Shown here: positions 22,417-31,460 of the stretch, one piece after another | How positions within the stretch are numbered: position 1 is the first letter of the stretch | How the letters are laid out: every line of letters begins with the position of its first letter | NCBI GenBank assembly: GCA_019244295.1 | Contig: JAFASX010000067.1 | Location: forward strand, 1 to 37,670 | Reading direction: 5' to 3' | Length of the DNA stretch: 37,670 nucleotides | From: Pseudonocardia sp. | Lineage (GTDB): Bacteria > Actinomycetota > Actinomycetes > Mycobacteriales > Pseudonocardiaceae | The notes under the pieces: model-generated | Seen by the model: the letters and a program-made list of their open reading frames with translations, nothing else | Databases searched by the model: none | What the model was told of the DNA's origin: nothing | Position numbers and translations under genes: made by a program

Positions 22417-23493
22417 ATGGGTCACACCCGTACGCGCGTCGGGGTGGTTGGTTATGGGTACTGGGGTTCTAAACACGTCAGGGTACTGAACAGCCTCCCG
22501 GATGTGGAGGTGACGGTCATCGACAGCGATGAACGTCGACTGCGCGAGGCAATGTCCAGCTTCCCTTCGGTCCGGATCGCCACCGACCTCGCCGACGAAC
22601 TCCTGTCCCAGGACGCGGCGGTAATCGCTACTCCGCCGGGCGCGCACGCCACGCTAGGGCTGATGGCCGTACGGGCTGGGCTGCACACCCTGGTGGAAAA
22701 GCCGCTGGCCAACTCGGTCGAAGAGGCCGAAGCCCTGGTCAGCGCCGCCCGCGAGGCCGACGTACGGCTGATGGTTGGTCACACCTTCGAATACAACCCG
22801 GCGGTGTGGAAGCTCAAAGAGATAATCACCTCCGGCGAGCTCGGACGGATCCTTTACATTGACGCCGCCCGGCTTTCCCTCGGCCGGTACCAGAACGATT
22901 GCAATGTCATCTGGGACCTCGCCCCGCATGACATCTCGATCGTGTCCTACCTCCTCGACGAGGTGCCTAGCACGACATCGGTATGGGCCCATCATAATAT
23001 CGGCACCGAACATGCCGATGTCGCGTACGTGAAGCTGGATTTCGAACACTCGGGCGCGCCGGCGTTTGTGCAGCTGAGTTGGCTACATCCGGAGAAAATC
23101 CGCCGGGTGACCGTGGTCGGCGAGAAGAAGATGGCCGTATACAACGACATGTCGGACACCGACCGGATCCGGGTCCACAATGTCGGAGTGGATCCCAAGC
23201 AGGTAGACGAGGACGCCTCGCACGGCTTCCCGGTGAGCTACCGGACCGGCGACATCGTCTCGCCGTACATTCCGTTCCAAGAGCCCCTGCTGGTACAGGA
23301 CAGCCACTTCATCGAGTGCGTGCGCACCGGTCAGGAGCCCCGTACTCCCGGCGAGCGAGGGCTGGACATCGTCCGCGTGCTGGCGGCGACCGATGTGGCC
23401 AGAGTCACCGGCGCGCCGGCGAGCGTCGGTGGTAGGCCGGGTTTGGTTCCCACCGGCAACGGCCGCGTGGCAGCTGGCGGGGTGCGCCGGTGA
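22417..23493 (+). CDS. Gfo/Idh/MocA oxidoreductase, WlbA/WbpB-like UDP-sugar 3-dehydrogenase
   Basis: 358 residues with an N-terminal Rossmann motif GYGYWG (12-17), the EKP motif (94-96) with the catalytic Lys, and a C-terminal domain with YNPAVWKLKEII and WDLAPHDISI. These last segments resemble WlbA/WbpB, which oxidises the C3 hydroxyl of UDP-GlcNAcA to the 3-keto sugar. The very next gene is a DegT aminotransferase, the partner that would aminate that ketone. The start is fixed by GGAGGT 6 nt upstream; a longer frame to 22381 lacks support. First gene of the polysaccharide locus, ending in a GTGA overlap with the aminotransferase. The specific substrate is inferred from context. Confidence 0.82.
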   Translation: MGHTRTRVGVVGYGYWGSKHVRVLNSLPDVEVTVIDSDERRLREAMSSFPSVRIATDLADELLSQDAAVIATPPGAHATLGLMAVRAGLHTLVEKPLANSVEEAEALVSAAREADVRLMVGHTFEYNPAVWKLKEIITSGELGRILYIDAARLSLGRYQNDCNVIWDLAPHDISIVSYLLDEVPSTTSVWAHHNIGTEHADVAYVKLDFEHSGAPAFVQLSWLHPEKIRRVTVVGEKKMAVYNDMSDTDRIRVHNVGVDPKQVDEDASHGFPVSYRTGDIVSPYIPFQEPLLVQDSHFIECVRTGQEPRTPGERGLDIVRVLAATDVARVTGAPASVGGRPGLVPTGNGRVAAGGVRR

Positions 23494-24593
23494 GCCTTCG
23501 GCAAGTTCCCTTCCTGGATCTGGCCAGTGTGACCTCGGCGATACGCGGCGAGCTCGAGCTGGCCTTTGCCGAAGTCCTCGACCACGGCCGGTTCATCAAC
23601 GGTCCCGAGGTAGCCCGATTCGAGGCCGAGTTTGCCGGCTACTGCCAGGCCCGGGCCTGCGTCGGGGTGGCGAACGGCACCGACGCGCTTGAGCTGATCC
23701 TATCCGGGCTGGGCATCGGACCAGGCGATGAAGTGATCGTTCCGACGAATACTTTCATCGCCACCGCGGAGGCGGTCTGTTATGTCGGCGCCCGACCGCG
23801 GTTCGTCGATGTGCTGCCGGACACGCTGCTGATCGATCCGGACGCCGCGGAAGCCGCTGTGGGCCCGAACACCGCCGCGATTATCGGCGTGCATCTGTTC
23901 GGTCAGATGGTCGACATTGACCGGATCCAGGAAGTGGCTCGCAAGCAAGGGCTGGCGTTTATCGAAGACGCGGCGCAGGCCCACGGCGCCCGGTTCGCCG
24001 GACAGCGGGCCGGCGGTGTCGGGGTGGCCGCCGGGTTCAGCTTCTACCCCGGCAAGAACCTCGGGGCGCTCGGCGACGGCGGCGCGATAGTCACCCAAGA
24101 CACGGCGCTCGCGGACAAGATCCGCCGGCTGGCGGATCACGGCCGGTCCGCTGAGAGCCGTTTCAACCACGATCTGCGTGGCCGCAACAGTCGGCTCGAC
24201 TCGCTGCAGGCCGCCGCGCTCTCCATCAAGCTCCGTGGCCTCGACCAGGCCAACGCGGGCCGGGTGCGAGCATGGGAGCAGTACGCCGCCGAGCTGCCAG
24301 AGCATGTCCAGCTGGTCAGCCGCCACCCCAAGGCCGAGGCCGTCTACCATCTCGCCGTTGTTGAAGTGGACAACCGTGAGGCGGTCTGTGCCGCGCTCAC
24401 CGCGGCCGGAATCGGTTGGGGCTTGCATTACCCGGTGCCCTGCCACCTCGATTCGGCGTACGCTGAATTCACTGGGCGGATGCCGGTCGCCGAACGGGCG
24501 GCGAGTCGGATTCTGTCCTTGCCGATGTCACCGAACTTGAGCCAACAGCAGGTCACTACCGTGTGCGACGTGCTCCGAGGTATCCCGCGATGA
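23490..24593 (+). CDS. DegT/DnrJ/EryC1 PLP-dependent sugar aminotransferase (WlbC/WbpE-like)
   Basis: 367 residues of the aspartate-aminotransferase superfamily acting on nucleotide-sugar ketones. Features: NGTDALEL (62-69) cofactor loop, VPTNTFIATAEA, EDAAQAHGA (159-167) with the PLP-ring Asp, and the Schiff-base lysine in FYPGKNLGALGDGGA (Lys189). The GTG start forms a GTGA overlap with the upstream oxidoreductase, so the two enzymes are made together. Likely reaction: 3-keto UDP-GlcNAcA to the 3-amino sugar, using glutamate. The family also covers 4-aminotransferases, so the position aminated is inference from the upstream WlbA-like gene. Confidence 0.88.
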   Translation: MSLRQVPFLDLASVTSAIRGELELAFAEVLDHGRFINGPEVARFEAEFAGYCQARACVGVANGTDALELILSGLGIGPGDEVIVPTNTFIATAEAVCYVGARPRFVDVLPDTLLIDPDAAEAAVGPNTAAIIGVHLFGQMVDIDRIQEVARKQGLAFIEDAAQAHGARFAGQRAGGVGVAAGFSFYPGKNLGALGDGGAIVTQDTALADKIRRLADHGRSAESRFNHDLRGRNSRLDSLQAAALSIKLRGLDQANAGRVRAWEQYAAELPEHVQLVSRHPKAEAVYHLAVVEVDNREAVCAALTAAGIGWGLHYPVPCHLDSAYAEFTGRMPVAERAASRILSLPMSPNLSQQQVTTVCDVLRGIPR

Positions 24594-25492
24594 CTCGTCC
24601 GTCCGACGCTACCCGGAGTCCTGATGCCACCAGGAGTCCGGGTAGCGACGGCGCCCAGGCCGCCAACGCGGCGATCCCAGCTACTCGCCAGCCGATGGCC
24701 GGCCCTGTTCAGATTTCCCGGCCAGGCTTGCCACCGTACCGGCCACCTGGGCCGCGCCCCGGCCTCCCCCCGCCGCCGCGGCGGCTGACTCCAGCCCAGG
24801 GCTCGAGGCTCGGCCTGATAGCCGCTGTGATCGTGCTGCTCGGCGCGGCAGCCGGGGTTTCGATCGCCCTGTTGCTGCCCACCCAGTACGCCGGGCGCAC
24901 CATCATCGACTACACCGTCTCCAAGGAGAATGCCAGCAATTTCCTCCGCACGGATCGAAACTTGACTACACAGGTCGTGCTGCTCTCCAGCCGGGCGGTT
25001 CTGCAGCCGGTGGCTGACGCGAACGGTCTCACGTTCGACGCTCTCGCCAACAAGGTCACCGTGACCAACTTGGCCAACAGCGAGCTGATTCAAGTCGACG
25101 TGCTCGACCCGAACCGCCAGGTGGGCGTCCGGCTGGCGGACGCTATCGCCAAGAGTTACCTCAATGTGTTCAACGCCAGCGGTCCCAAAGCCTACGTCCA
25201 GAGCCAGCTCGACGAAGCCCGGGCCGCGCTGAGCACCGCGCCGGCGGGGTTGCCCGGGAGCGCCGCCGCCACGAACAAGGCCGACCTGCAGAATCGGATA
25301 AACACGCTGCAGGGCCAACTGGACACCATCAACCTCACCGGCAACCGAGCCTCGGTGGCGGTGCCGGCCTACTCGGTGACCACGCCCATGTACCCGAAGC
25401 CCGCGCTCGCTGGCGCCGCCGGCGCCCTTACTGGCATGGTGGTCGCTGGACTGGTAGCTATTGCGCTGTCTCGACGCTGGACTCGGAGCTGA
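24590..25492 (+). CDS. Wzz/YveK-like chain-length determinant protein (first paralogue)
   Basis: 300 residues: a Pro-rich cytoplasmic N-terminus (about 1-73), a transmembrane helix (75-97), an extracytoplasmic coiled-coil-prone domain with the DPNRQVGVRLADAIA segment typical of polysaccharide co-polymerases, a second helix (about 272-292) and a short RRWTRS tail. Role: sets polymer length in Wzy-dependent synthesis. It starts with an ATGA overlap on the aminotransferase stop, with CGAGG upstream. There is no Walker-containing tyrosine-kinase domain in the protein or next to it. Clearly paralogous to the next gene over the membrane and extracytoplasmic parts. Confidence 0.82.
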   Translation: MTRPSDATRSPDATRSPGSDGAQAANAAIPATRQPMAGPVQISRPGLPPYRPPGPRPGLPPPPRRLTPAQGSRLGLIAAVIVLLGAAAGVSIALLLPTQYAGRTIIDYTVSKENASNFLRTDRNLTTQVVLLSSRAVLQPVADANGLTFDALANKVTVTNLANSELIQVDVLDPNRQVGVRLADAIAKSYLNVFNASGPKAYVQSQLDEARAALSTAPAGLPGSAAATNKADLQNRINTLQGQLDTINLTGNRASVAVPAYSVTTPMYPKPALAGAAGALTGMVVAGLVAIALSRRWTRS

Positions 25493-25606
25493 GCCCAACG
25501 TGTACGCGACACTGACCCGCCAAGGCGGGACCCAACGCCAAGGCGGGATCCGGCGGCTGAGTCACGTCGCCCACCCGCACAGAGCCGACCGGCCAGGGAG
25601 GTCCGC

Positions 25607-26761
25607 ATGACACGCGCGCCCGAGTCCAAGGCGGCCGCCGCCCGCAACGCCGTCGACCGGGGCATCGCGTCCAGTTCGTCAGCCAGCGGCGACGACCAGC
25701 GCGACGAGCCGGTCAACGCCGAGCAGACCCCAAAGATCACTTTTTCGACCGCTAAGCCAGCGACACCCACCCCGCCCGCCAGGCCGTCGCCCGCCGCACC
25801 GTCGTCTGCCACACCGTCGCCCGCCTCGCCGCGCGCGTCTTCTTCCTCTGTCTCGCCGCGCGCGTCTTCTTCCGCCTCGCCATCGGTGCCTTATCCGACG
25901 TCTCCCGAGGCACCCCCCGGGGGTGCTAACTCCACCGGGCCGCCTTCGCTTCCCGCGCCAGCTCCGCCGCCAGGCAGCCGCCAGCCGCTCCCCGGTCCGC
26001 CGCCGGCGGGCCGGATGCCGGGGTTTCCGCCTCCGATGCCCGGCGGTCCTCGGTTCGCCCCGCCGCCGCCCCGCCGTCGGCTGACCGGGGCCCAGGTCAA
26101 CCAACTGATCAGTATCGCGGCCGCGATGGTGGTGCTTGGCGCACTGTTGGGCTTCGTGATCGCGTTGGTGATTCCCTCCGAGTATGTCGCCCGGACGAGC
26201 ATCCAGTACAACATCGCGGGCGAGAACACGGGTGACTTCCTCAAGACCGACCGCAACCTGATGACCCAGCAGGTCTTGATGACCAGCCGAAACGTGCTGC
26301 AGCCGGTAGCGGACGCGCACGGTATCTCGGCGGACGCCCTAGCCAAGAAGGTTACCGCGACTATCGTCGGCCAGAGTGACATCATTCAAGTCGAGGTCCG
26401 AGATCCCAACCGGCAGGTCGGCGTGGATCTGGCGAGCGCGATCGCCGCTCAGTACCTGAAAGTCGCCAATGCCAGCGGGCCGAGAGGCTACCTGCAGTCC
26501 CAGCTGGATGCCATCAAGGCTCAGCAGCGAACCCTGGGTGTCGATGCCGCCGCGTTGACCGCCCGAGCCGCCGCCCTGCAGAGCCAGCTCGACGAGATGA
26601 ACCTGACAACCAATCAGTCCCAAATCATTGTCCCGGCTTATTCGGTAGACAACGTGCGCTATCCGGATCCGTTGATCAGCGCTATCACGGGCGGCGTGTG
26701 CGGCCTGGTCATCGGTCTGATCACGATTGTCTCGCTGGGCCGCCGTTGGACTCGGAGTTGA
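25607..26761 (+). CDS. Wzz/YveK-like chain-length determinant protein (second paralogue)
   Basis: 384 residues with the same plan as the preceding gene: transmembrane helices at about 166-189 and 357-378, the shared DPNRQVGV and VLQPVADA motifs and an identical RRWTRS C-terminus. The difference is a long cytoplasmic tail (1-160), Ser/Ala/Pro-rich and then almost pure Pro/Gly, with an internal repeat around PRASSSSVS/PRASSSASP. Such tails are flexible and could bind SH3-like or kinase partners, but nothing shows this directly. GGGAGG lies 5 nt before ATG 25607. The 114-bp gap from the first paralogue contains a repeated CGCCAAGGCGGGA. Confidence 0.82.
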   Translation: MTRAPESKAAAARNAVDRGIASSSSASGDDQRDEPVNAEQTPKITFSTAKPATPTPPARPSPAAPSSATPSPASPRASSSSVSPRASSSASPSVPYPTSPEAPPGGANSTGPPSLPAPAPPPGSRQPLPGPPPAGRMPGFPPPMPGGPRFAPPPPRRRLTGAQVNQLISIAAAMVVLGALLGFVIALVIPSEYVARTSIQYNIAGENTGDFLKTDRNLMTQQVLMTSRNVLQPVADAHGISADALAKKVTATIVGQSDIIQVEVRDPNRQVGVDLASAIAAQYLKVANASGPRGYLQSQLDAIKAQQRTLGVDAAALTARAAALQSQLDEMNLTTNQSQIIVPAYSVDNVRYPDPLISAITGGVCGLVIGLITIVSLGRRWTRS

Positions 26762-26763
26762 GC

Positions 26764-27618
26764 ATGCGAAGATCCACGTCATACCTCGACCGTCGGGCGA
26801 CCGCTCGAATGCCATGGCGGATGCCCGTGGTCCTGATGTACCACAACTTCGGTGAGCCCATCATTGGCGCCGACCCCGAACACCTCTTCATCAAGGTGGA
26901 TACCTTCCGCGCGCACTTGGAACTACTGCGCAAAGACGGTTGGCACGCGCTGACCCTGGATCAGTTCCTGGCCGCGTTGGATGGCGCCCCTACGCCGCGC
27001 AAATCGTATCTGCTCACCATTGACGACGGACATGAATCAGTGGCACGGGTAGCCGCACCCATTCTCGCCGAGAAAGGGATCCCGTCCGTGCTGTTCGTGC
27101 CGCCGGCCGTGCTGGGCGGACCGGTCACCTGGAACCCGGTGTACTCGGCCGAGCGGCTTTCCTCCCCAGCTGAAATCGCCACGCTGGTCGGCACGTCAAT
27201 GGAGATCGGGGTGCACGGCTGGGACCACACGCGTATGCGGGGCATGGACGACGACCTGCTGCGACTCAACATCGTGCGGGCCAGGGACGAAGTAGCCGCA
27301 ATGACCGGAGCGCGGCCGAGGTCCTTCGCCTACCCATACGGTACCCACGACGAAGCCGCTCGCCGCGTGATGGCGGAAGCCGGTTATGCCGTGGCATTCG
27401 CTGTCGCCAGGGAGCACGGCCTGTTCGCGGTAGACCGAGTGTTCGTCAAGGGAACTGAGTCGCCCGCGCTCTTTCGATTCAAACTCACCATGGCCTACCG
27501 TTTCGCCTCCCGGGTCGCCGGCCGGACGCCGTGGCTGCGGCATCGGGTCCGGGCGGCGGTCCAGCTACTCTCCGGCCGCCAGGACACAGGTGACCTGAGC
27601 ACGGTAGCTAGTAGGTAG
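26764..27618 (+). CDS. Polysaccharide deacetylase (NodB homology, CE4)
   Basis: 284 residues. The NodB motifs are visible: VVLMYHNF leading strand, metal-binding Asp pair in LTIDDGHES (Asp87, Asp88), HGWDHTRM with His151 and His155 (HxxxH), and SFAYPYG (187-193). It should remove N-acetyl groups from a polysaccharide or lipid-linked sugar by a metal-dependent mechanism. There is no evident signal peptide or membrane anchor at the N-terminus (MRRSTSYLDRRATARMPWRM), so a cytoplasmic location is possible. ATG 26764 follows the upstream stop by 2 nt with GGAG about 9 nt before it; a longer open frame upstream overlaps the Wzz gene and is not convincing. Confidence 0.88.
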   Translation: MRRSTSYLDRRATARMPWRMPVVLMYHNFGEPIIGADPEHLFIKVDTFRAHLELLRKDGWHALTLDQFLAALDGAPTPRKSYLLTIDDGHESVARVAAPILAEKGIPSVLFVPPAVLGGPVTWNPVYSAERLSSPAEIATLVGTSMEIGVHGWDHTRMRGMDDDLLRLNIVRARDEVAAMTGARPRSFAYPYGTHDEAARRVMAEAGYAVAFAVAREHGLFAVDRVFVKGTESPALFRFKLTMAYRFASRVAGRTPWLRHRVRAAVQLLSGRQDTGDLSTVASR

Positions 27619-27623
27619 GGTGT

Positions 27624-27637
27624 CCGCCGATCGGCGG
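27624..27637. terminator. CCGCCGATCGGCGG palindrome after the deacetylase gene
   Basis: A perfect 14-bp palindrome 5 bp after the deacetylase stop, able to form a 5-bp stem with a GATC loop. It may end the first transcription unit of the polysaccharide locus, or be an operator. The following 100 bp lead to the flippase gene and should contain its promoter, although I see no clear -35/-10 pair. Confidence 0.35.
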
Positions 27638-27737
27638 GCTGCACGACACTTTCGTCCGCAGATTGTTGAACCGCAATAACGAACCCTGAGCATGGCGAAA
27701 TGCGAACGCTGGGTATGACTAGTCAGGACGGAACCCG

Positions 27738-29348
27738 ATGACCGAATCCGCTACCGTGGCTTCGGTGCCGAAACGGGTGTCCACCGCGCGCAGCTCGATA
27801 TCGGTGGCGGCCTGGACGTTGATCAGCCGCCTTATCGGGCTGCTGCGCGTGCTGGTGATCGGCGCGTTGATGGGGCCGACTTATTTCGCGAACATCTTCC
27901 AAGCCGGCTACATGGTGCCCAACATGATCCAGGCAGTGATTGCCGGGCCAATCTTGGGGACCGTGGTGGTCCCGACGGTCGTGCGGGCGCTGGACAATCA
28001 CGGCACCCACCGCGCCGCCGAAGTGCTCAGCCGCATCAGCGGGCGCATGCTTACCTTCTCCGTGGCCGGGGCACTACTGCTCGCGCTGCTGTCTCCGGTC
28101 GTGGCCTGGACGTTCACCGTCGACGTACCCGGTCCGGAACGAATGCGAGCGTGGCAGCTCGCGGCGCTGCTGGTGCTGTTCGTAGCGCCCCAGATCGTGG
28201 GGTACGGCATCGTGTCGCTCTGTATCGCCGCCCAGCAAGCTCGTGGCCGGTTCGCGCTGGCCGCGGGGGCGCCGGGGGTCGAGAGCGTCGGCATCATGGT
28301 GACGCTGGTGATCGTCTCCCGGATCTACGGGACGGGAGTCGAGGTCAACCGCGCCCCGACCAGCATGATGATCATGTTGGGCGTTGGTACGACGGCGTCG
28401 CTGGCGGTGCACCTCGGTTTGCAGATATACGGAACCCGCAAGGTTGGGCTCTTGCGGCTACCGTCTCGGGGTTGGCGGGACGATCCGGAGGCCGCCGACG
28501 CGCTGCTTCGCATACTGCGCTCGGTTCCGATCGCGGTGTGTCCGTCTACCATCAGCTACCTGCTCACCGCGCTGGCGAGCACGGTCCCCGGCGGAGTCTG
28601 GGTGATACAGCTGTCATACCAGATGTACTACTCGCTGTCCTTCCTCGGCTCGCGGGCGGTCTCGCTGGCGGCCCTGCCGCGGCTGGCCAAAGCAGCTAGT
28701 GGCAGTCTGCGCCAGTTCGGTGCCGCCTGGCGGGAAGGCATCTTCTACGCGGTATCCGCCAGCCTTCCCTCGATGTGCTTGCTGGCCGTGTTCGCCGCCC
28801 CGACCGCCGACCTGTTAGCCAATGGCGAACTACGCCGCGCGGGCATGATCGGTGTGCTGGCCAGCAGCCTGACCGTCGCCGCGTTCGCGCAGATGGCCGG
28901 TGGCATACACGATTTCGGGCGGCAGGGATTGTTCGCCAGGTTCGACGACCGAGGCCCTCGGATTGCCAGCGTCGTTGGGCTGCCCGTGTCCGCTGTGGTC
29001 GCGTTCAGCACGTTGTTCATGCCGGCTAACGGATTCCGGCTAGCTGGTCTGGTGACCGCCATCCTGGCGGGTGAAACCGCTTCGGCGGCAATTGTGCTGA
29101 TCCGGTTGCGGTGGGCCATTCGGCCGGAGGCATTCACCGAGCGAGCTCACGTGCTGGCGGCTGGTTTGGCCACGCTGGCAATGAGTCCGGTCATCGCGGC
29201 GGGGTGGTTCCTGTTACACGACACCACGCTGAGATTCGAGCGGATCAGCGAGCTGGCCGTGCTCGTCGGCTGCGGAGCGCTCGCCTTGGCCATGTTCGCG
29301 GTGGTCCTGCGTAGAACCGGACCCAACCAGCGCGCGGAGCAGCCATGA
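27738..29348 (+). CDS. MurJ/Wzx-type lipid-linked oligosaccharide flippase
   Basis: 536 residues with about 13-14 transmembrane segments. The N-terminal ISVAAWTLISRLIGLLRVLVIGALMG followed by FANIFQAGYMVPNMI is the MurJ/MVIN pattern of the MOP superfamily. In this context it probably flips the undecaprenyl-linked repeat unit of the locus polysaccharide rather than lipid II, because it is embedded between the deacetylase and polymerase genes and has an ATGA overlap with the polymerase. The main alternative is a second MurJ paralogue for peptidoglycan. The start has only a weak site (GGACGGAA). Confidence 0.82.
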   Translation: MTESATVASVPKRVSTARSSISVAAWTLISRLIGLLRVLVIGALMGPTYFANIFQAGYMVPNMIQAVIAGPILGTVVVPTVVRALDNHGTHRAAEVLSRISGRMLTFSVAGALLLALLSPVVAWTFTVDVPGPERMRAWQLAALLVLFVAPQIVGYGIVSLCIAAQQARGRFALAAGAPGVESVGIMVTLVIVSRIYGTGVEVNRAPTSMMIMLGVGTTASLAVHLGLQIYGTRKVGLLRLPSRGWRDDPEAADALLRILRSVPIAVCPSTISYLLTALASTVPGGVWVIQLSYQMYYSLSFLGSRAVSLAALPRLAKAASGSLRQFGAAWREGIFYAVSASLPSMCLLAVFAAPTADLLANGELRRAGMIGVLASSLTVAAFAQMAGGIHDFGRQGLFARFDDRGPRIASVVGLPVSAVVAFSTLFMPANGFRLAGLVTAILAGETASAAIVLIRLRWAIRPEAFTERAHVLAAGLATLAMSPVIAAGWFLLHDTTLRFERISELAVLVGCGALALAMFAVVLRRTGPNQRAEQP

Positions 29349-30814
29349 CTCAAACTGTGCCCCCGCCCTCGACCAGCGCCGCGCTGACCCAGAGCAAGCC
29401 GCCAGCACCCGACCGGGACACGACAACCACCCGCATCATCGCCGGCGCCACGGTCGCCACCGCGTTGGCCGCCATACTCGCGGCGGCATTCGGCCCGTTG
29501 GCGGCCTACGGGTTCGTCGGGGTCATGTTCAGCCTGGTGCTGTTGGCCACCGCGGCGCAGACGCCCATCTTCGCCACTTACGCCTACCTCGTCACGATGC
29601 CGTTCACCGCGGGCATCGACCGGGACAAGCTGATCCCGCTGATCCGGCCCAACGAGGCTCTGCTGGTGCTGCTGCTCGGCGGGGCCATGCTCGGGGCTTA
29701 CCTGCGCATCCTGCGTGGTGACGATGTCCGGCCCAGGTTCTACCCGCTGGTCGATGTGCCGCTGGCGGTGTTCCTGCTGATGGCCACGATATGGCCGCTG
29801 GCATCGCTCACCCTCCGAGGCAGCGCACCGAGCGGCACGGATTTTGCGCAGACTCTGCCCTTCATCAAGTTGGTCATGCTCTATTTCCTGGTCCGCTATA
29901 CGGTGACCAATGAGCATGAGATTCTGCGTTGCATCCGGTTCATCGTCTGGCCCGGCGCCGTGGTCGCGCTGATCGCGATCCTGCAGACCTTGCGCTTCCC
30001 CCCGGTCATTGCCTTGCTCGAGACTTTCTGGTCGTCTTCGGACAACTCGGCGGCCGCCGCCGCGCTCGGCGAGCGGGGCAGTGCCACGCTCGGATCGCCC
30101 ATCGCCACCGGTGATGTGATCATCATCAGTCTCATCCTGGTTTTCTGCTGCGGGGCCAGGGGCTTGCTCGGCCGGCGCGAACGCCTGGTGTTGGCCATGA
30201 CGCTGGGCGCGGGCACGCTGGCCGCCGGGCAGTTCTCCACCTGGATCGCCGCGCTGCTCGCCGGTGGGCTGCTTGCCTGGCGGTTTCCCAACCTGCGTCG
30301 ACAGGCGTCCCGGTTCGCCCCGTTGTTCGGAGTCGCGCTCGTCGTCGGCGCGCCGGCTTTCATCGGCCGGTTGCAGAGCATCGGCGAGTACGGAGGGTAT
30401 GCCCCAGAAAGCTGGCTCGGCCGCTACGACAACCTGAAATATATGTTCTTACCCCACTTCAACTGGGTGACCACCTTCATGGGAGTGTCTCCGAACCCGG
30501 TGCTAGACGCCCCGGAGAAGTGGCGTACGGTCATCTACCTGGAGTCGGGAATTCTGTGGTTCTTGTGGGTAGGCGGCGTGCCGCTATTGGCTGCCTTCAT
30601 CTGGCTGTCGCTGCGAGTTTTGCGCGCGGTCCGTCCTGCCATTCGCCACCCAGGTGCGTTTGGTGCCACTGCCTCGTGTCTGGAGATCGTCTGGCTGTTC
30701 CTGCTCGTTCTCACTGTTATCGATCCGCATCTACAGCAACGCGGCACCGGAGACTTGGTCTTCACCTTGCTCGCGATCACCGTGGGAGGGATCGATGCCC
30801 GGCGTCGAGCCTGA
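29345..30814 (+). CDS. O-antigen ligase/polymerase-like membrane protein (Wzy)
   Basis: 489 residues with a Thr/Pro-rich cytoplasmic N-terminus (1-30) and about 11-12 hydrophobic helices. A large extracytoplasmic loop (about 340-400) contains SWLGRYDNLKYMF and YLESGILWFLWVGG, the Tyr-Asn-containing loop type of the Wzy/WaaL family. Expected to polymerise repeat units or ligate the polymer on the outer face of the membrane. Family members are highly divergent, so polymerase versus ligase is decided only by context. ATG overlaps the flippase stop (ATGA), with GGAGC upstream. Confidence 0.78.
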   Translation: MTQTVPPPSTSAALTQSKPPAPDRDTTTTRIIAGATVATALAAILAAAFGPLAAYGFVGVMFSLVLLATAAQTPIFATYAYLVTMPFTAGIDRDKLIPLIRPNEALLVLLLGGAMLGAYLRILRGDDVRPRFYPLVDVPLAVFLLMATIWPLASLTLRGSAPSGTDFAQTLPFIKLVMLYFLVRYTVTNEHEILRCIRFIVWPGAVVALIAILQTLRFPPVIALLETFWSSSDNSAAAAALGERGSATLGSPIATGDVIIISLILVFCCGARGLLGRRERLVLAMTLGAGTLAAGQFSTWIAALLAGGLLAWRFPNLRRQASRFAPLFGVALVVGAPAFIGRLQSIGEYGGYAPESWLGRYDNLKYMFLPHFNWVTTFMGVSPNPVLDAPEKWRTVIYLESGILWFLWVGGVPLLAAFIWLSLRVLRAVRPAIRHPGAFGATASCLEIVWLFLLVLTVIDPHLQQRGTGDLVFTLLAITVGGIDARRRA

Positions 30815-31460
30815 TGTCGGCGTGCGGCAGGTGAGGTCATGGGAGTCCACCGCTGGCCGATGTCTCGACGTCTTAGTTGCGGTGATCGCTCTTCTCGTGC
30901 TGGCCATTCCGATGATTATAGTCGGCTTGATGATTCGGTGGTCTAGCGTCGGGCCGGCGCTCTTCCAACAACAGCGGGTCGGTGTAGGGCGGCGCACCTT
31001 CACCATGTACAAATTTCGAACCATGCGTACAGGCGTCGGCGACGAAATGCTGCGCGCGCTCATCGCCGCTGAACTACGTGGAGAGGACACCTCTGTAGAC
31101 GGTAGTTACAAGCTTGACAACGATCCCCGAGTCACCAAGATCGGTGCACTGCTGCGCCGCACCAGCCTCGACGAGCTCCCACAACTGATCAACGTGCTCC
31201 TTGGTGATATGTCATTGGTCGGTCCCCGGCCTTGTCTGGAGTGGGAGGCGCGGATGTTTCCCGCCGAGTTCCAGGCCCGCTTCACTGTCCGCCCGGGGCT
31301 AACCGGCCTCTGGCAGGTGAGCGGCCGTTCCACGATGGGTACATTGGAAATGTTGCACCTCGACCTCATTTACGTCAGGGAGCGCCGGTTGGCCGGTGAC
31401 CTCGCTATCCTGGCTCGCACCATTCCCTCCATGCTGCTGCGGAAAAGCGGTGCGCGATGA
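30795..31460 (+). CDS. Initiating phosphoglycosyltransferase (bacterial sugar transferase)
   Basis: Transfers a sugar-1-phosphate from UDP-sugar to undecaprenyl phosphate to start each repeat unit. 221 residues: one N-terminal membrane helix (about 24-48), then [19 protein letters not shown] (59-77), the catalytic Asp-Glu pair in TSLDELPQL (Asp126, Glu127), [10 protein letters not shown] (137-146) and [15 protein letters not shown] (165-179). This is the short monotopic PglC/WcaJ-C-terminal form. ATG 30795 was chosen because GGGAGGG lies just upstream and the longer frame has no family similarity. It overlaps the polymerase gene by 20 nt and the next gene by 4 nt. Confidence 0.93.
   Translation: MPGVEPDVGVRQVRSWESTAGRCLDVLVAVIALLVLAIPMIIVGLMIRWSSVGPALFQQQRVGVGRRTFTMYKFRTMRTGVGDEMLRALIAAELRGEDTSVDGSYKLDNDPRVTKIGALLRRTSLDELPQLINVLLGDMSLVGPRPCLEWEARMFPAEFQARFTVRPGLTGLWQVSGRSTMGTLEMLHLDLIYVRERRLAGDLAILARTIPSMLLRKSGAR

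Noticed and set aside
22092..22472. Open frame of 126 codons upstream of the Gfo/Idh gene
   Set aside because: No ribosome-binding site, no recognisable motif, and it runs out of frame into the start of the oxidoreductase.
25679..26320. Minus-strand Arg/Gly-rich frame opposite the second Wzz gene
   Set aside because: Produced by the Pro-rich tail read in reverse; no plausible start site or domain.
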